From the IMG/VR virus record IMGVR_UViG_3300012271_000010, positions 1-64,000 of that record: a stretch of 64,000 bases of DNA; one strand, 5' to 3'. Positions 4,774 through 11,365 of this stretch are shown in pieces. The first letter of the stretch is position 1; every line of letters starts with the position of its first letter. Source of the stretch: a virus. Below the pieces are notes generated by a model, which saw nothing but the letters and a program-made list of their open reading frames with translations, had not been told where the DNA came from and did not search any database. The translations under genes were made by a program, and so were the position numbers.

Positions 4774-5114
4774 AAATACTTGTCTGTGGTGGTCGCGATT
4801 ATGATAATCGAGCTTATGTGTTTCAAGTTTTAGAAATGATTCATGAGGAAAATCCCATTACATGTGTCGTTCATGGTGCAGCCACCGGCGCAGATAGTCT
4901 AGGACAAGCCTGGGCGCTTTCTAAGGAGATTTCTGAGATTCCTTATCCTGCTGAATGGGACAAATTCAAACGAGCAGCAGGACCGATTAGAAACGCAAAG
5001 ATGCTTAGAGAAAATGAAGATATTGAGTTAGTTGTTGCATTTCCTGGTGGAAGTGGAACAGGAAATATGAGAATAAAAGCTGAAAGGGCAGGAATAGAAG
5101 TTATCTGTCTTTAA
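4770..5114 (+). CDS. SLOG-family (DUF2493/YspA-like) nucleotide-binding protein
   Basis: 114 residues opening with MKILVCGGRDY, followed by a VVHGAATGADSLG loop (about residues 34-46) and an AGPIRNAKML segment (about 70-79). This is the signature of the SLOG/DUF2493 Rossmann-like family, which is thought to bind nucleotide-derived ligands. The GG and G-AxGAD loops are the likely ligand-binding sites. Coupled by a 4-base overlap to the upstream gene. A partly similar protein is encoded at 7749. Confidence 0.85.
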   Translation: MKILVCGGRDYDNRAYVFQVLEMIHEENPITCVVHGAATGADSLGQAWALSKEISEIPYPAEWDKFKRAAGPIRNAKMLRENEDIELVVAFPGGSGTGNMRIKAERAGIEVICL

Positions 5115-5144
5115 TTTAAACGAAGAAAACAAAAGGAGAACAAT

Positions 5145-5381
5145 ATGTTTTTGGATAAAGAAGAAAAAGTGACGCAGAAACCTGGTAAATCATGGAAGAG
5201 TATCGTTTACCGTTCAACTTACGCTGAAGCTGATAAGTTCCGTAATGAAAAGTTGAAGGAAAAAGATTTGGATGTGAAGGTTAAATTTATGCCTTCAATG
5301 GACAAATTTGCAGTTAAGACGCGAAAAAAAGCCATTGTTGAATCCGAGACTGAACTAGTTAAAGATAACAAAGAGGGTTAA
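5145..5381 (+). CDS. Hypothetical 78-residue lysine-rich protein
   Basis: Starts after AAAAGGAGAACAAT, a good ribosome site. A basic N-terminal half (KSWKSIVYRSTYAEADKFR) and a VKVKFMPSMDKFAVKTRKK strand-rich segment suggest a small alpha/beta domain; the tail is acidic. It ends three bases before the patatin-like gene and is probably in the same operon. No family assigned. Confidence 0.75.
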   Translation: MFLDKEEKVTQKPGKSWKSIVYRSTYAEADKFRNEKLKEKDLDVKVKFMPSMDKFAVKTRKKAIVESETELVKDNKEG

Positions 5382-5384
5382 TTT

Positions 5385-6314
5385 ATGTCGAAATCGTACA
5401 AACTTGTTCTATCTGGGTCTGGTACTCGTTACCCATGTTTTATTGGAGCGGTAAAACGTCTCCTGGAAGAAGGTCTTGAAATAGAAGAGGTTTGTGGGAC
5501 CAGCGGCGGTGGAATTATTGCCGCTGGTCTTGGATGGAAGTATGATAAAGAAAATCCTCTTGATTCTATTAAATTTTTAGAAGATATGGCATTATCTCTT
5601 TTACCATCTGATTTGTTAGACCCTCATTGGTTTGATTTTGCTCTATCTTTTCGATGGAAGAATCTTTTCCACGGATATAACTTCAGTCCTCTGAATTTGT
5701 TTAGAAAAAATAAAGACGTCCTTACTCTTGATCCGAAGAAAATGGTTTTGACGAGAAACACTAACGGAATGTTTAAGGGTAATAAAATTCTTAAAGTTTT
5801 AGAGAAATCGCTGCCAGAAGATCTTGAATTGAAAATTCCAGTTGTTATTACAACATTCAATAACAACTGGAGAGTGGTAGATTTTTGGAAAAGAGAGAAA
5901 GGTAACACTGGTGATTTAGCAAAATTAGTTAGAGCTACTCTTTCTCTACCGATAATTTTTGATCCTGTTATGATTGAAGGAGACTTACATTCTGACGGTG
6001 GAAATATTGCTAATTTCCCACTTGATGTTTTTGGACGAGATGCTAAAGTTATTGGGTTGACATTCGAAGGAATGAATCCAACACGAGTAGTAATTGATGA
6101 TAAACTTGATATTGCTGGAGCCAATCTAGACGGTATGATGAACGCGTCAATGGAAGAAGATATCCACGACGCCGGTCCAAACGCCCATGTTTGTCAGATA
6201 CGCACTAGACACACTGGTCTCAACCTTATGATGACTCCTGCCGACGTCGCAGAACAAATACTCGACGGATATGACAGTGTGTCCCGGTGGCTCAAAGAAA
6301 ATCCAGATCTGTAA
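5385..6314 (+). CDS. Patatin-like phospholipase
   Basis: 309 residues. The N terminus LVLSGSGTRYPCFIGAV matches the glycine-rich oxyanion region, CGTSGGGIIAAGL (about residues 37-49) is the GxSxG nucleophile elbow, and HSDGGNIANFP (about 202-212) supplies the DG half of the Ser-Asp dyad. Family members hydrolyse acyl chains of phospholipids. No signal peptide is seen, so it should act in the cytoplasm, on the inner leaflet, or after lysis. It follows a small gene by three bases. In a phage it might remodel membranes or help lysis; that is inference. Cap-type anti-defence or effector roles are alternatives. Confidence 0.85.
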   Translation: MSKSYKLVLSGSGTRYPCFIGAVKRLLEEGLEIEEVCGTSGGGIIAAGLGWKYDKENPLDSIKFLEDMALSLLPSDLLDPHWFDFALSFRWKNLFHGYNFSPLNLFRKNKDVLTLDPKKMVLTRNTNGMFKGNKILKVLEKSLPEDLELKIPVVITTFNNNWRVVDFWKREKGNTGDLAKLVRATLSLPIIFDPVMIEGDLHSDGGNIANFPLDVFGRDAKVIGLTFEGMNPTRVVIDDKLDIAGANLDGMMNASMEEDIHDAGPNAHVCQIRTRHTGLNLMMTPADVAEQILDGYDSVSRWLKENPDL

Positions 6315-6331
6315 AAAACTCTTTCAGACAC

Positions 6332-6360
6332 TTGACATCTTAACTTCGATGGGTTACACT
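6332..6360 (+). promoter_or_regulatory. Sigma70-type promoter (P4)
   Basis: TTGACA (6332-6337), a 17-bp spacer and TACACT (6355-6360). The expected start at about 6367 is 11 bases before tRNA-Ile. Confidence 0.7.
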
Positions 6361-6377
6361 GGTTCCAGAACGTATTT

Positions 6378-6452
6378 GCTCCCGCAGCATGACGGTCATG
6401 CGCGCTTCTTATAAGGGTAAAAATGTGGGTTCAATTCCCACCGGGAGTACCA
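6378..6452 (+). tRNA. tRNA-Ile(TAT)
   Basis: Acceptor GCTCCCG/CGGGAGT with a G1-U72 wobble; D arm GCAT-GACGGTC-ATGC; anticodon loop CTTATAA gives TAT, reading AUA; T arm GTGGG-TTCAATT-CCCAC; ACCA. The anticodon stem is weak (three wobbles and one mismatch). Confidence 0.85.
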
Positions 6453-6485
6453 AAGAAAGTGAACCATAAAAGAAAGTTGTAAATT

Positions 6486-6734
6486 ATGAGTGCAGTGAAA
6501 GTAGATTCCAAAACAGATCGTAAATACTTTATTCAATATTGTAAGGATTCGAATTGGATTTTTAGTCAACTTGATTCGGTTCAAGGTGGATTTGACCGGA
6601 CCTCTGATGCAGAGGCGGTAATTGACGATGTAATGGTTTTCCATAATGATTTCTCAGGATTTAATTATAGAATCCTTCAACGAACAACAATTATTCTTGA
6701 TGAACCACGTCAAGACTATAATAGTGGTTGGTAA
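6486..6734 (+). CDS. Hypothetical 82-residue protein
   Basis: Starts at ATG after AAAGAAAGTTGTAAATT. Acidic and aromatic-rich (DRKYFIQYCKDSNWIF), predicted soluble, with a C-terminal ILDEPRQDYNSGW. No family recognised. It lies between tRNA-Ile and tRNA-Arg(ACG), so it is probably transcribed from P4. Confidence 0.7.
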   Translation: MSAVKVDSKTDRKYFIQYCKDSNWIFSQLDSVQGGFDRTSDAEAVIDDVMVFHNDFSGFNYRILQRTTIILDEPRQDYNSGW

Positions 6735-6744
6735 AATTTAATGA

Positions 6745-6824
6745 GCGCTTGTATACCCTCCCGCTACGAACGGGTCGAAAGGTTAACTGGATACATGTGA
6801 GTTCGACTCTCCCCAAGCGTACCA
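6745..6824 (+). tRNA. tRNA-Arg(ACG) with rearranged arms
   Basis: Acceptor GCGCTTG/CAAGCGT (G1-U72), T arm GTGAG-TTCGACT-CTCCC (one mismatch) and ACCA are in place. The anticodon arm CCCG-CTACGAA-CGGG (ACG) comes only nine nt after the acceptor, so there is no normal D arm before it. GTATACC (6751-6757) can pair with GGATAC (6789-6794, one bulge), placing the anticodon arm inside this stem, and a D-loop-like AACTGGATA follows the anticodon arm. Confidence 0.65.
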
Positions 6825-6842
6825 CCTTATACTACAATTTGT

Positions 6843-6915
6843 GCCCCGAGCAATGGATATGCAGGCAGGTCTTCTAAACCAGCCTTTCTAAGTTCGATTC
6901 TTAGTCGGGGTGCCA
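6843..6915 (+). tRNA. tRNA-Arg(TCT)
   Basis: Acceptor GCCCCGA/TCGGGGT with a G1-U72 wobble; anticodon arm CAGGT-CTTCTAA-ACCAG gives TCT, reading AGA; T arm CTAAG-TTCGATT-CTTAG; discriminator G and CCA. The D arm is short (GCA-ATGGATA-TGC) and positions 8-9 seem to be missing. 73 nt. Confidence 0.85.
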
Positions 6916-7082
6916 TGTTCGGTAGTGTAATGGATTTCCGTAAAAAGGGTGGACTAGGACCCTGATTTGGAAAATCAATACCTGTGTAATGAGGAGCACG
7001 CACTTTTCATTATGTAGCAAAAATTGACGCACGCGCTTCTCATGAGAACGTAGAGGAGGTTCGATTCCTTCCTGAACAGCCA
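6916..7082 (+). tRNA. tRNA-like gene (CAT) with ~90-nt D-loop insertion
   Basis: It begins at the base after the CCA of tRNA-Arg(TCT). Acceptor TGTTCGG/CTGAACA, D stem GTGT (6925-6928) with GCAC (7029-7032), anticodon arm CGCTT-CTCATGA-GAACG (CAT, one mismatch), variable TAGA, T arm GGAGG-TTCGATT-CCTTC, then G and CCA make a full tRNA. The D loop spans 100 nt instead of about 8-10. The insertion folds into AGGGT/ACCCT, then TGAT-TTGGAAA-ATCA (itself like a GGA anticodon arm), then GTG/CAC. It may be an intron, a nested tRNA fragment or a stable extra domain. Confidence 0.6.
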
Positions 7083-7100
7083 TTTCAAAAGGAAAAGATA

Positions 7101-7310
7101 ATGCCAAGTTTTTCTAGAGAATTTTTAGACGAGTCCCGCCGACGGTGCTTAAAAGAAAATGGAGGATTTGATGATGCATTCTTCCGATGTTTAGCAGAGA
7201 CCCAAGCTATTGTTGATGCTTTAGAAGAAGAGCTTGCCATTGAACGACCTGTTCTAGAAGCGGGTAAGGCTAACGCCAAGAATCGCAAGACAAAAGAAAA
7301 AGATGACTAG
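7101..7310 (+). CDS. Hypothetical 69-residue protein
   Basis: An ATG with AAAAGGAAAAGAT upstream. Helical and charged, with one central cysteine region (FFRCLAETQAIVDALEEEL) and a lysine-rich tail. The stop overlaps the start of the 31-residue membrane peptide at 7303, indicating translational coupling. No family assigned. Confidence 0.7.
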   Translation: MPSFSREFLDESRRRCLKENGGFDDAFFRCLAETQAIVDALEEELAIERPVLEAGKANAKNRKTKEKDD

Positions 7311-7398
7311 AAAAGAAGACTTTGATGGTATCATATGGTTGATAGCCTCTGTAGTACCATATGTTTTGTATATGATTTATCACTTTAGCTCTCTCTAG
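7303..7398 (+). CDS. 31-residue membrane peptide
   Basis: The ATG lies eight bases before the upstream stop. After a charged MTRKEDFDG the product is hydrophobic to the end (IIWLIASVVPYVLYMIY), long enough for one membrane span. The last 11 bases overlap the 5' strand of the tRNA-like gene at 7388, so both use the same DNA. Function unknown. The frame also contains an 8-bp inverted repeat, CATATGGT/ACCATATG. Confidence 0.55.
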   Translation: MTRKEDFDGIIWLIASVVPYVLYMIYHFSSL

Positions 7399-7448
7399 AG
7401 GAGCTAGATAAAGCCGATGAAACAGTTCGATTCTGTTAGAGAGCACCA
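7388..7448 (+). tRNA. 61-nt tRNA-like RNA lacking an anticodon arm
   Basis: Perfect 7-bp acceptor GCTCTCT/AGAGAGC, perfect T arm AACAG-TTCGATT-CTGTT and ACCA. Only 26 nt lie between the 5' acceptor strand and the T arm, with a single CTAG-AGGAG-CTAG hairpin, so there is no room for both D and anticodon arms and no anticodon is visible. A decayed or deliberately reduced tRNA. Confidence 0.6.
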
Positions 7449-7471
7449 CCACCAAAAAAAGGATTGATTTA

Positions 7472-7693
7472 ATGACTAAAAACGAAGTTCTAAAACTTAC
7501 TAAAGATTTCACTCATCGTTCACCTGGCATGCCCGGCGATAAATGGATTGAAATTTCTTTTAATGAGGAAGACAACACTTCAAAAGAACCAGAAAATATT
7601 GAAGAATATTTTAAAAAGTTGCTCGGTCCAAAAGCAAAATTTGAGGTTTATGAGATGCTCGACGACACTATAGTATGTGTTAACTATAGATAA
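7472..7693 (+). CDS. Hypothetical 73-residue protein
   Basis: An ATG preceded by AAAGGATTGATTTA. A soluble alpha/beta-type protein with KWIEISFNEED and NIEEYFKKLLG, and a C-terminal strand ending VCVNYR. No family recognised. It follows the 61-nt tRNA-like element by 23 bases. Confidence 0.7.
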   Translation: MTKNEVLKLTKDFTHRSPGMPGDKWIEISFNEEDNTSKEPENIEEYFKKLLGPKAKFEVYEMLDDTIVCVNYR

Positions 7694-7748
7694 ATTGGTC
7701 AGCATTGTTGCAGAGATCAAGCAGGTGTTGCTTGTAAAGGGGTAATAG

Positions 7749-8135
7749 ATGAGTTGTTTCTTTATTAGTGGGCATGGAGATCTAACTTTAGAAGAGTTTG
7801 AGGAACATTATCATCCAATGATAGAAAAAGCTTTATCAGAAGATGGTTGGTTTGTCATCGGCGATTACAAAGGAGCTGATACTATGGCAAATAAGTTTCT
7901 TTCAGATTATCTTTTTTTCAATAAAAGTATGTTTCCTTATACCGAAGTAATAGTTTATCATGTCGGCGACAAGCCAAGAAACAACCCAGGAAGATTTGAA
8001 ACTTTTCCTGGGTTTTCTTCAGATGAAGAACGCGACGCTACTATGACTAGGCATAGTTCAGTTGATATAGCCTGGGTGAGACCTGGTAGGGAGAATTCAG
8101 GCACCGCCAGAAACATTGCTCGCAGAAAGGCTTGA
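7749..8135 (+). CDS. Putative nucleotide-binding protein, SLOG-like
   Basis: 128 residues. MSCFFISGHGDL at the start and WFVIGDYKGADTMANKFL (about residues 37-54) resemble the glycine loops of SLOG/YspA-type Rossmann-like proteins. A C-terminal SVDIAWVRPG and a SGTARNI motif recall the sugar/nucleotide-contacting segment of that family. The ribosome site is AAAGGGG. Related in pattern to the protein at 4770, so the phage carries two. The ligand is unknown. Confidence 0.6.
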   Translation: MSCFFISGHGDLTLEEFEEHYHPMIEKALSEDGWFVIGDYKGADTMANKFLSDYLFFNKSMFPYTEVIVYHVGDKPRNNPGRFETFPGFSSDEERDATMTRHSSVDIAWVRPGRENSGTARNIARRKA

Positions 8136-8160
8136 CACATATTTCCAAACCTGTTAGGAT
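8132..8160 (+). promoter_or_regulatory. Sigma70-type promoter with extended -10 (P5)
   Basis: TTGACA (8132-8137), a 17-bp spacer and TAGGAT (8155-8160) preceded by TGT. The predicted start coincides with, or lies a base from, the ATG at 8167, so the message would be leaderless or nearly so. Confidence 0.8.
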
Positions 8161-8166
8161 ACTTAT

Positions 8167-8721
8167 ATGATTACAACAATGAGTTTTAAAGCCGGAACCG
8201 ACCCTTGCCCTACTGTATCTTGGGGAGGAAATTATTCCAACGAACAACTTCAAGATGGTATTGAAAAGCTGGTAAGTTTTTGTGCATCTAAGGGAGTGGA
8301 AGTTCGTTTTGGAACGAGAGAGAGATGCAGTCATGCGATCGGCTTAAAGCTAATCACGATGAACAGTAGACTTTCTTTAAAGAAATTGTACCATGTTTTG
8401 CTACACGAAAGCGGACATGTTGTGATTAATCAAGATATGATTTCTGAAGAAGACCATACTGAATATCTTCTTAATTATCCTGGAAATGTAAACAAAAATA
8501 CAGAAGCATACATTGCTGAGGGTGACAACGAACATAAGTTGACAAAGAAAGATCATCGACGCTATATGGTTAGTCTCATTCATGAAGAATGTGACGCATG
8601 GCGCAAAGGTTTGGATATTGCAGCGATGTTGGAGCTTCCTTTGAATTTGTATGATTTTTATTCTGATGCAACAACTGGAATTGAATCTTATATTCTAGCA
8701 GCTGCCCAATCGAGGTCTTAA
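8167..8721 (+). CDS. HExxH zinc metallopeptidase-like protein
   Basis: 184 residues. VLLHESGHVVI at about residues 78-88 is a clear HExxH zinc-binding motif in a hydrophobic helix. A downstream LIHEECDAWRKGLDIA segment (about 137-152) could give the third ligand. The start could instead be the second ATG (8179). Neither has a Shine-Dalgarno sequence, and P5 would start transcription at the first ATG. The family is unclear; it looks like one of the small phage-encoded ImmA/IrrE-like or WLM-like peptidases. Two other HExxH proteins lie in this window. Confidence 0.75.
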   Translation: MITTMSFKAGTDPCPTVSWGGNYSNEQLQDGIEKLVSFCASKGVEVRFGTRERCSHAIGLKLITMNSRLSLKKLYHVLLHESGHVVINQDMISEEDHTEYLLNYPGNVNKNTEAYIAEGDNEHKLTKKDHRRYMVSLIHEECDAWRKGLDIAAMLELPLNLYDFYSDATTGIESYILAAAQSRS

Positions 8722-8979
8722 ATGTCATTTTTCTCTAAACGTCGTACTTCTCGTATGTTTACTTTTGGAAAAGTTGGAAGTAAAAGTGGGCTGATTTTTG
8801 TCTTAGCTAAAGATGGTGTTTGGGATATCACAAGTGAAAAAACCGGAGCCCATTCTGTAAGGTTTGGTATTACTACTCAGAAAAAAGAAGATTGTAGTTT
8901 TTATTCTTTTTTTATTGGTCCCTTGGCAATAATGCTGAACGTACCGAAAAAAGTGCTTGACAAAGAAGAAAAGAAGTAG
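8722..8979 (+). CDS. Hypothetical 85-residue protein
   Basis: The ATG directly follows the upstream stop (TAAATG), so it is coupled to the metallopeptidase gene. A basic N terminus (FFSKRRTSRMF), two strand-rich segments and a hydrophobic SFFIGPLAIMLNV near the C terminus. No family recognised. Promoter P6 overlaps its last codons. Confidence 0.7.
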   Translation: MSFFSKRRTSRMFTFGKVGSKSGLIFVLAKDGVWDITSEKTGAHSVRFGITTQKKEDCSFYSFFIGPLAIMLNVPKKVLDKEEKK

Positions 8980-8985
8980 TAAGAT
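8957..8985 (+). promoter_or_regulatory. Sigma70-type promoter (P6)
   Basis: TTGACA (8957-8962), a 17-bp spacer and TAAGAT (8980-8985). It overlaps the end of the preceding gene. The start at about 8992 serves the 32-residue gene at 9031 and tRNA-Asn. Confidence 0.75.
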
Positions 8986-9030
8986 ACTAGTTAAGAAACA
9001 CTGGAAGAAATTCTGGTTTGAGGATTTATA

Positions 9031-9129
9031 ATGTTTACATCAAAATTGTATAATAAATCGAATATTAACGGCTACAATAATTTGTGGGATAGCCATTTAT
9101 ATGCACTCAAACCAAGCTTGTTAGCCTAA
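9031..9129 (+). CDS. 32-residue peptide
   Basis: An ATG with GAGGA seven bases upstream and a good promoter (P6) about 46 bases before it. The product is polar and Asn/Tyr-rich (SNINGYNNLWDSHLYALK). No homology recognised. Promoter, ribosome site and position before tRNA-Asn favour a real gene. Confidence 0.55.
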   Translation: MFTSKLYNKSNINGYNNLWDSHLYALKPSLLA

Positions 9130-9155
9130 TTTCTCTAGAATCCATTAAAATTTAT

Positions 9156-9233
9156 TGTAGTTGAACCGACCGGGTGTCGGTGCCGAGCTGTTAACTCGGA
9201 ATAAGGTAGGTTCGAGTCCTACAACTACAGCCA
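9156..9233 (+). tRNA. tRNA-Asn(GTT)
   Basis: Perfect acceptor TGTAGTT/AACTACA; 5-bp D stem ACCGA/TCGGT; anticodon arm CCGAG-CTGTTAA-CTCGG gives GTT; T arm GTAGG-TTCGAGT-CCTAC; discriminator G and CCA. 78 nt. Confidence 0.95.
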
Positions 9234-9253
9234 TTTAAAAGAAAGAAGAGAAA

Positions 9254-9397
9254 ATGATTGATTTCATCTTGAGAAAGATTAGAAAGAGAATTGAGCCAAA
9301 AAATATGTGTGATTCTTGTACAAGGAAGTATACATGCCAGACCAAAAGTGGTAAGATGCTCTGTGAACGATGTTATAAAAGGGAATTAAATGTCTAA
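9254..9397 (+). CDS. 47-residue zinc-ribbon-like protein
   Basis: Starts after AAAGAAGAGAAA. A basic N terminus (ILRKIRKRIEPK) is followed by CDSC and CERC pairs with an extra Cys between them, a compact four-cysteine zinc knuckle. The stop overlaps the start of the nuclease/deaminase gene by eight bases, suggesting coupled translation and perhaps related function. Probably nucleic-acid binding (inference). Confidence 0.65.
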   Translation: MIDFILRKIRKRIEPKNMCDSCTRKYTCQTKSGKMLCERCYKRELNV

Positions 9398-10583
9398 ATC
9401 GGAAACAAAGCGATGCGCTATATGTGGAAATACGAATTCTAGGAAAGGTAAGACGCAGTTTTGTTCAACCAAGTGTTATTTAGAGTCTAATAGAAGTGTA
9501 AAGAAATGTGAAGTTTGTAAAAAAGAATATTCTTATATATCTTTTTATGAAAAAAGGACGTGTTCTAGAAAATGCGGAGCTAAAATAAATGCTTCATGTT
9601 ATCAAAAAGACCCAAAAACATGGGTAACGACAAAATGCAATATTTGCAATAAAGATTTTGATGTACGAATCAAAAGGTTGAAGAGGACCAAGAACGTGTT
9701 ATGCAGCACTAAATGTTCTGCGGAATTTAGATCTATTAACTTTAATCATGATCGGATATTGAATCACTATTCTGGATTCTTTTCATCTCTTAAATCAGGA
9801 GGTGAAAAGAAAATTAGATTTGATTCCTCTTGGGAATTGAGAAGGTTTAAAGAATTAGAATTTGATCCAAAAGTCATTCTATGGGATAGATGTCAAGATA
9901 AAATACTTTGGTATGATTCTGACAATAAAAAGCATCATTATAATCCAGATATTTATATTGAGTACGAAGACGGTAAAAGAGTAGTGGAAGAAATTAAAGG
10001 ATTCATGAATGAAGAATCTAAATTAAAAATTGAAGCTGGCGAAGAGTTTTACGACAGAACAGAAATATTATTTCGGGTAATAGATAATAAGAATATCTTA
10101 TTTGATAAAAAACTTGAATATAAAACAGAAGAGTATGAAAATGATTATGGAATATTTAATCGACTTAAAATGGAATATATTTGGATGTCTCTAGCAATTA
10201 TGTTAGCAAGCAAATCTACTTGTTCTCGATTAAAAGTAGGTTCAGTTATAACCGATTCTGGCATGAATAGAGCACTTTGTGTTGGATATAATGGAGATGA
10301 AAAAGGGGGCAAAAACCAGTGTGAAAGTTTAAAACCAGGAAAATGTGGTTGTTTGCATGCTGAAACTAACGCGATAGCGAAATCCCGCGAATCACTAGAA
10401 AATTGTATCTTATTCGTAACAACAGCACCTTGCAAATCTTGCGTTAAGTTGATTATTAACTCAGGTATAAGAGAAGTAATATATAATGAAGTTTATAGGG
10501 ACACTAGTGGACTCAAATTGATGAAACAGCGTGGTCTTAAAGTAACACGTTTTAGCAAAATTGAAGATGATACCCTTCTTTAG
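9390..10583 (+). CDS. Zinc finger / PD-(D/E)xK nuclease-like / dCMP deaminase fusion
   Basis: 397 residues in three parts. (1) Residues about 1-100 carry repeated Cys pairs (CAICGN, CSTKC, CEVCKK, CSRKC, CNICNK, CSTKC), a zinc-finger array. (2) About 115-245 contain FDSSWELRRFKEL, then HHYNPDIYIEYEDGKRVVEE and IKG; the PD ... ExK spacing fits a PD-(D/E)xK nuclease like those of Vsr/TnsA-type or phage homing enzymes. (3) About 262-390 is a dCMP deaminase-type domain with HAETNAI (His323) and PCKSC (Cys348, Cys351), the complete zinc and catalytic set. dCMP deaminases are normally about 150-200 residues, so the N-terminal 250 residues are extra. The fusion could be an in-frame homing-type insertion or one bifunctional enzyme. 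Confidence 0.75.
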   Translation: MSKSETKRCAICGNTNSRKGKTQFCSTKCYLESNRSVKKCEVCKKEYSYISFYEKRTCSRKCGAKINASCYQKDPKTWVTTKCNICNKDFDVRIKRLKRTKNVLCSTKCSAEFRSINFNHDRILNHYSGFFSSLKSGGEKKIRFDSSWELRRFKELEFDPKVILWDRCQDKILWYDSDNKKHHYNPDIYIEYEDGKRVVEEIKGFMNEESKLKIEAGEEFYDRTEILFRVIDNKNILFDKKLEYKTEEYENDYGIFNRLKMEYIWMSLAIMLASKSTCSRLKVGSVITDSGMNRALCVGYNGDEKGGKNQCESLKPGKCGCLHAETNAIAKSRESLENCILFVTTAPCKSCVKLIINSGIREVIYNEVYRDTSGLKLMKQRGLKVTRFSKIEDDTLL

Positions 10584-10586
10584 GGC

Positions 10587-10614
10587 TTGACTTACTGAGA
10601 AAACGTGGTATAGT
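10587..10614 (+). promoter_or_regulatory. Sigma70-type promoter (P7)
   Basis: TTGACT (10587-10592), a 16-bp spacer and TATAGT (10609-10614) with TG before it. The start at about 10621 is 20 bases before the TTG start of the phosphoesterase gene. Confidence 0.75.
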
Positions 10615-10640
10615 GGTTAGACAAGAAAACGGAGGCGGAG

Positions 10641-11279
10641 TTGAAGATAGTGGCAATTAGCGATACTCACAATCAACTTCGTAACATTAAGGTTCCCCAT
10701 GGTGATGTCCTGATCCATGCTGGCGATTTCACAATGAATGGAACCGCCAACGAAATTCGTGAGTTTAATCATGAGCTTAGTCTCTTATCTCACGCACATA
10801 AAATTGTGATTGCAGGCAATCACGATATAAATTTTGAAATGGAACCGGTTGAATCTAGAAAATTACTAACTAATGCAATTTATCTAGAAGATAGTGGAGT
10901 TGAAATCGGAGGAGTAAAGTTTTGGGGTTCACCCTGGCAGCCACAGTTTTATGATTGGGCTTTCAACCTTGAACGAGGTTTGCCTTTGAAAGAAAAGTGG
11001 CAACAGATTCCATCTGATACAGATGTTCTTATTACTCACGGACCTCCAAAGGAAATCCTTGACGAAGCACCCCGAAAGGGAATTTTGAATTATTTGAATG
11101 TTGGTTGTAAAGATTTGAGAGAAGAGGTTCTGTATAGAATCCAACCAAAATATCATGTCTTTGGACACATTCACAATGGATACGGTTATAAGTCTTTTGG
11201 AAACATTAATTTTATCAACGCATCTATTTTGAACGAGAGATACAAAATCGAAAATAAGCCTATTATTTTCAACATTTAA
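10641..11279 (+). CDS. Calcineurin-like metallophosphoesterase
   Basis: 212 residues. The metal-binding motifs of the family are all present in order: ISDTHNQ (about 6-12), HAGDFTMNG (about 26-34), GNHDIN (about 59-64), LITHGPP (about 129-135) and FGHIHNGYG (about 173-181). These enzymes hydrolyse phosphomonoesters or diesters with two divalent metals; the substrate cannot be told. The start is TTG with GGAGG nine bases upstream, under promoter P7. No signal peptide. Confidence 0.9.
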   Translation: MKIVAISDTHNQLRNIKVPHGDVLIHAGDFTMNGTANEIREFNHELSLLSHAHKIVIAGNHDINFEMEPVESRKLLTNAIYLEDSGVEIGGVKFWGSPWQPQFYDWAFNLERGLPLKEKWQQIPSDTDVLITHGPPKEILDEAPRKGILNYLNVGCKDLREEVLYRIQPKYHVFGHIHNGYGYKSFGNINFINASILNERYKIENKPIIFNI

Positions 11280-11365
11280 AGGAAGAATTAAAATGAAAAA
11301 CTACGCAAAACGAAAACATAAACGATAGGGCTGGGATGTGCCCGTTGAAACATCCCACACCATGT

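Noticed and set aside
10600-10640. TATAGTGGTTAGAC resembling a tRNA D arm
   Set aside because: No acceptor, anticodon or T arm follows; the bases are explained by promoter P7 and the ribosome site of the phosphoesterase gene.
11293-11328. 11-residue basic peptide frame
   Set aside because: Too short to separate from chance, although GGAAGAA precedes the ATG.
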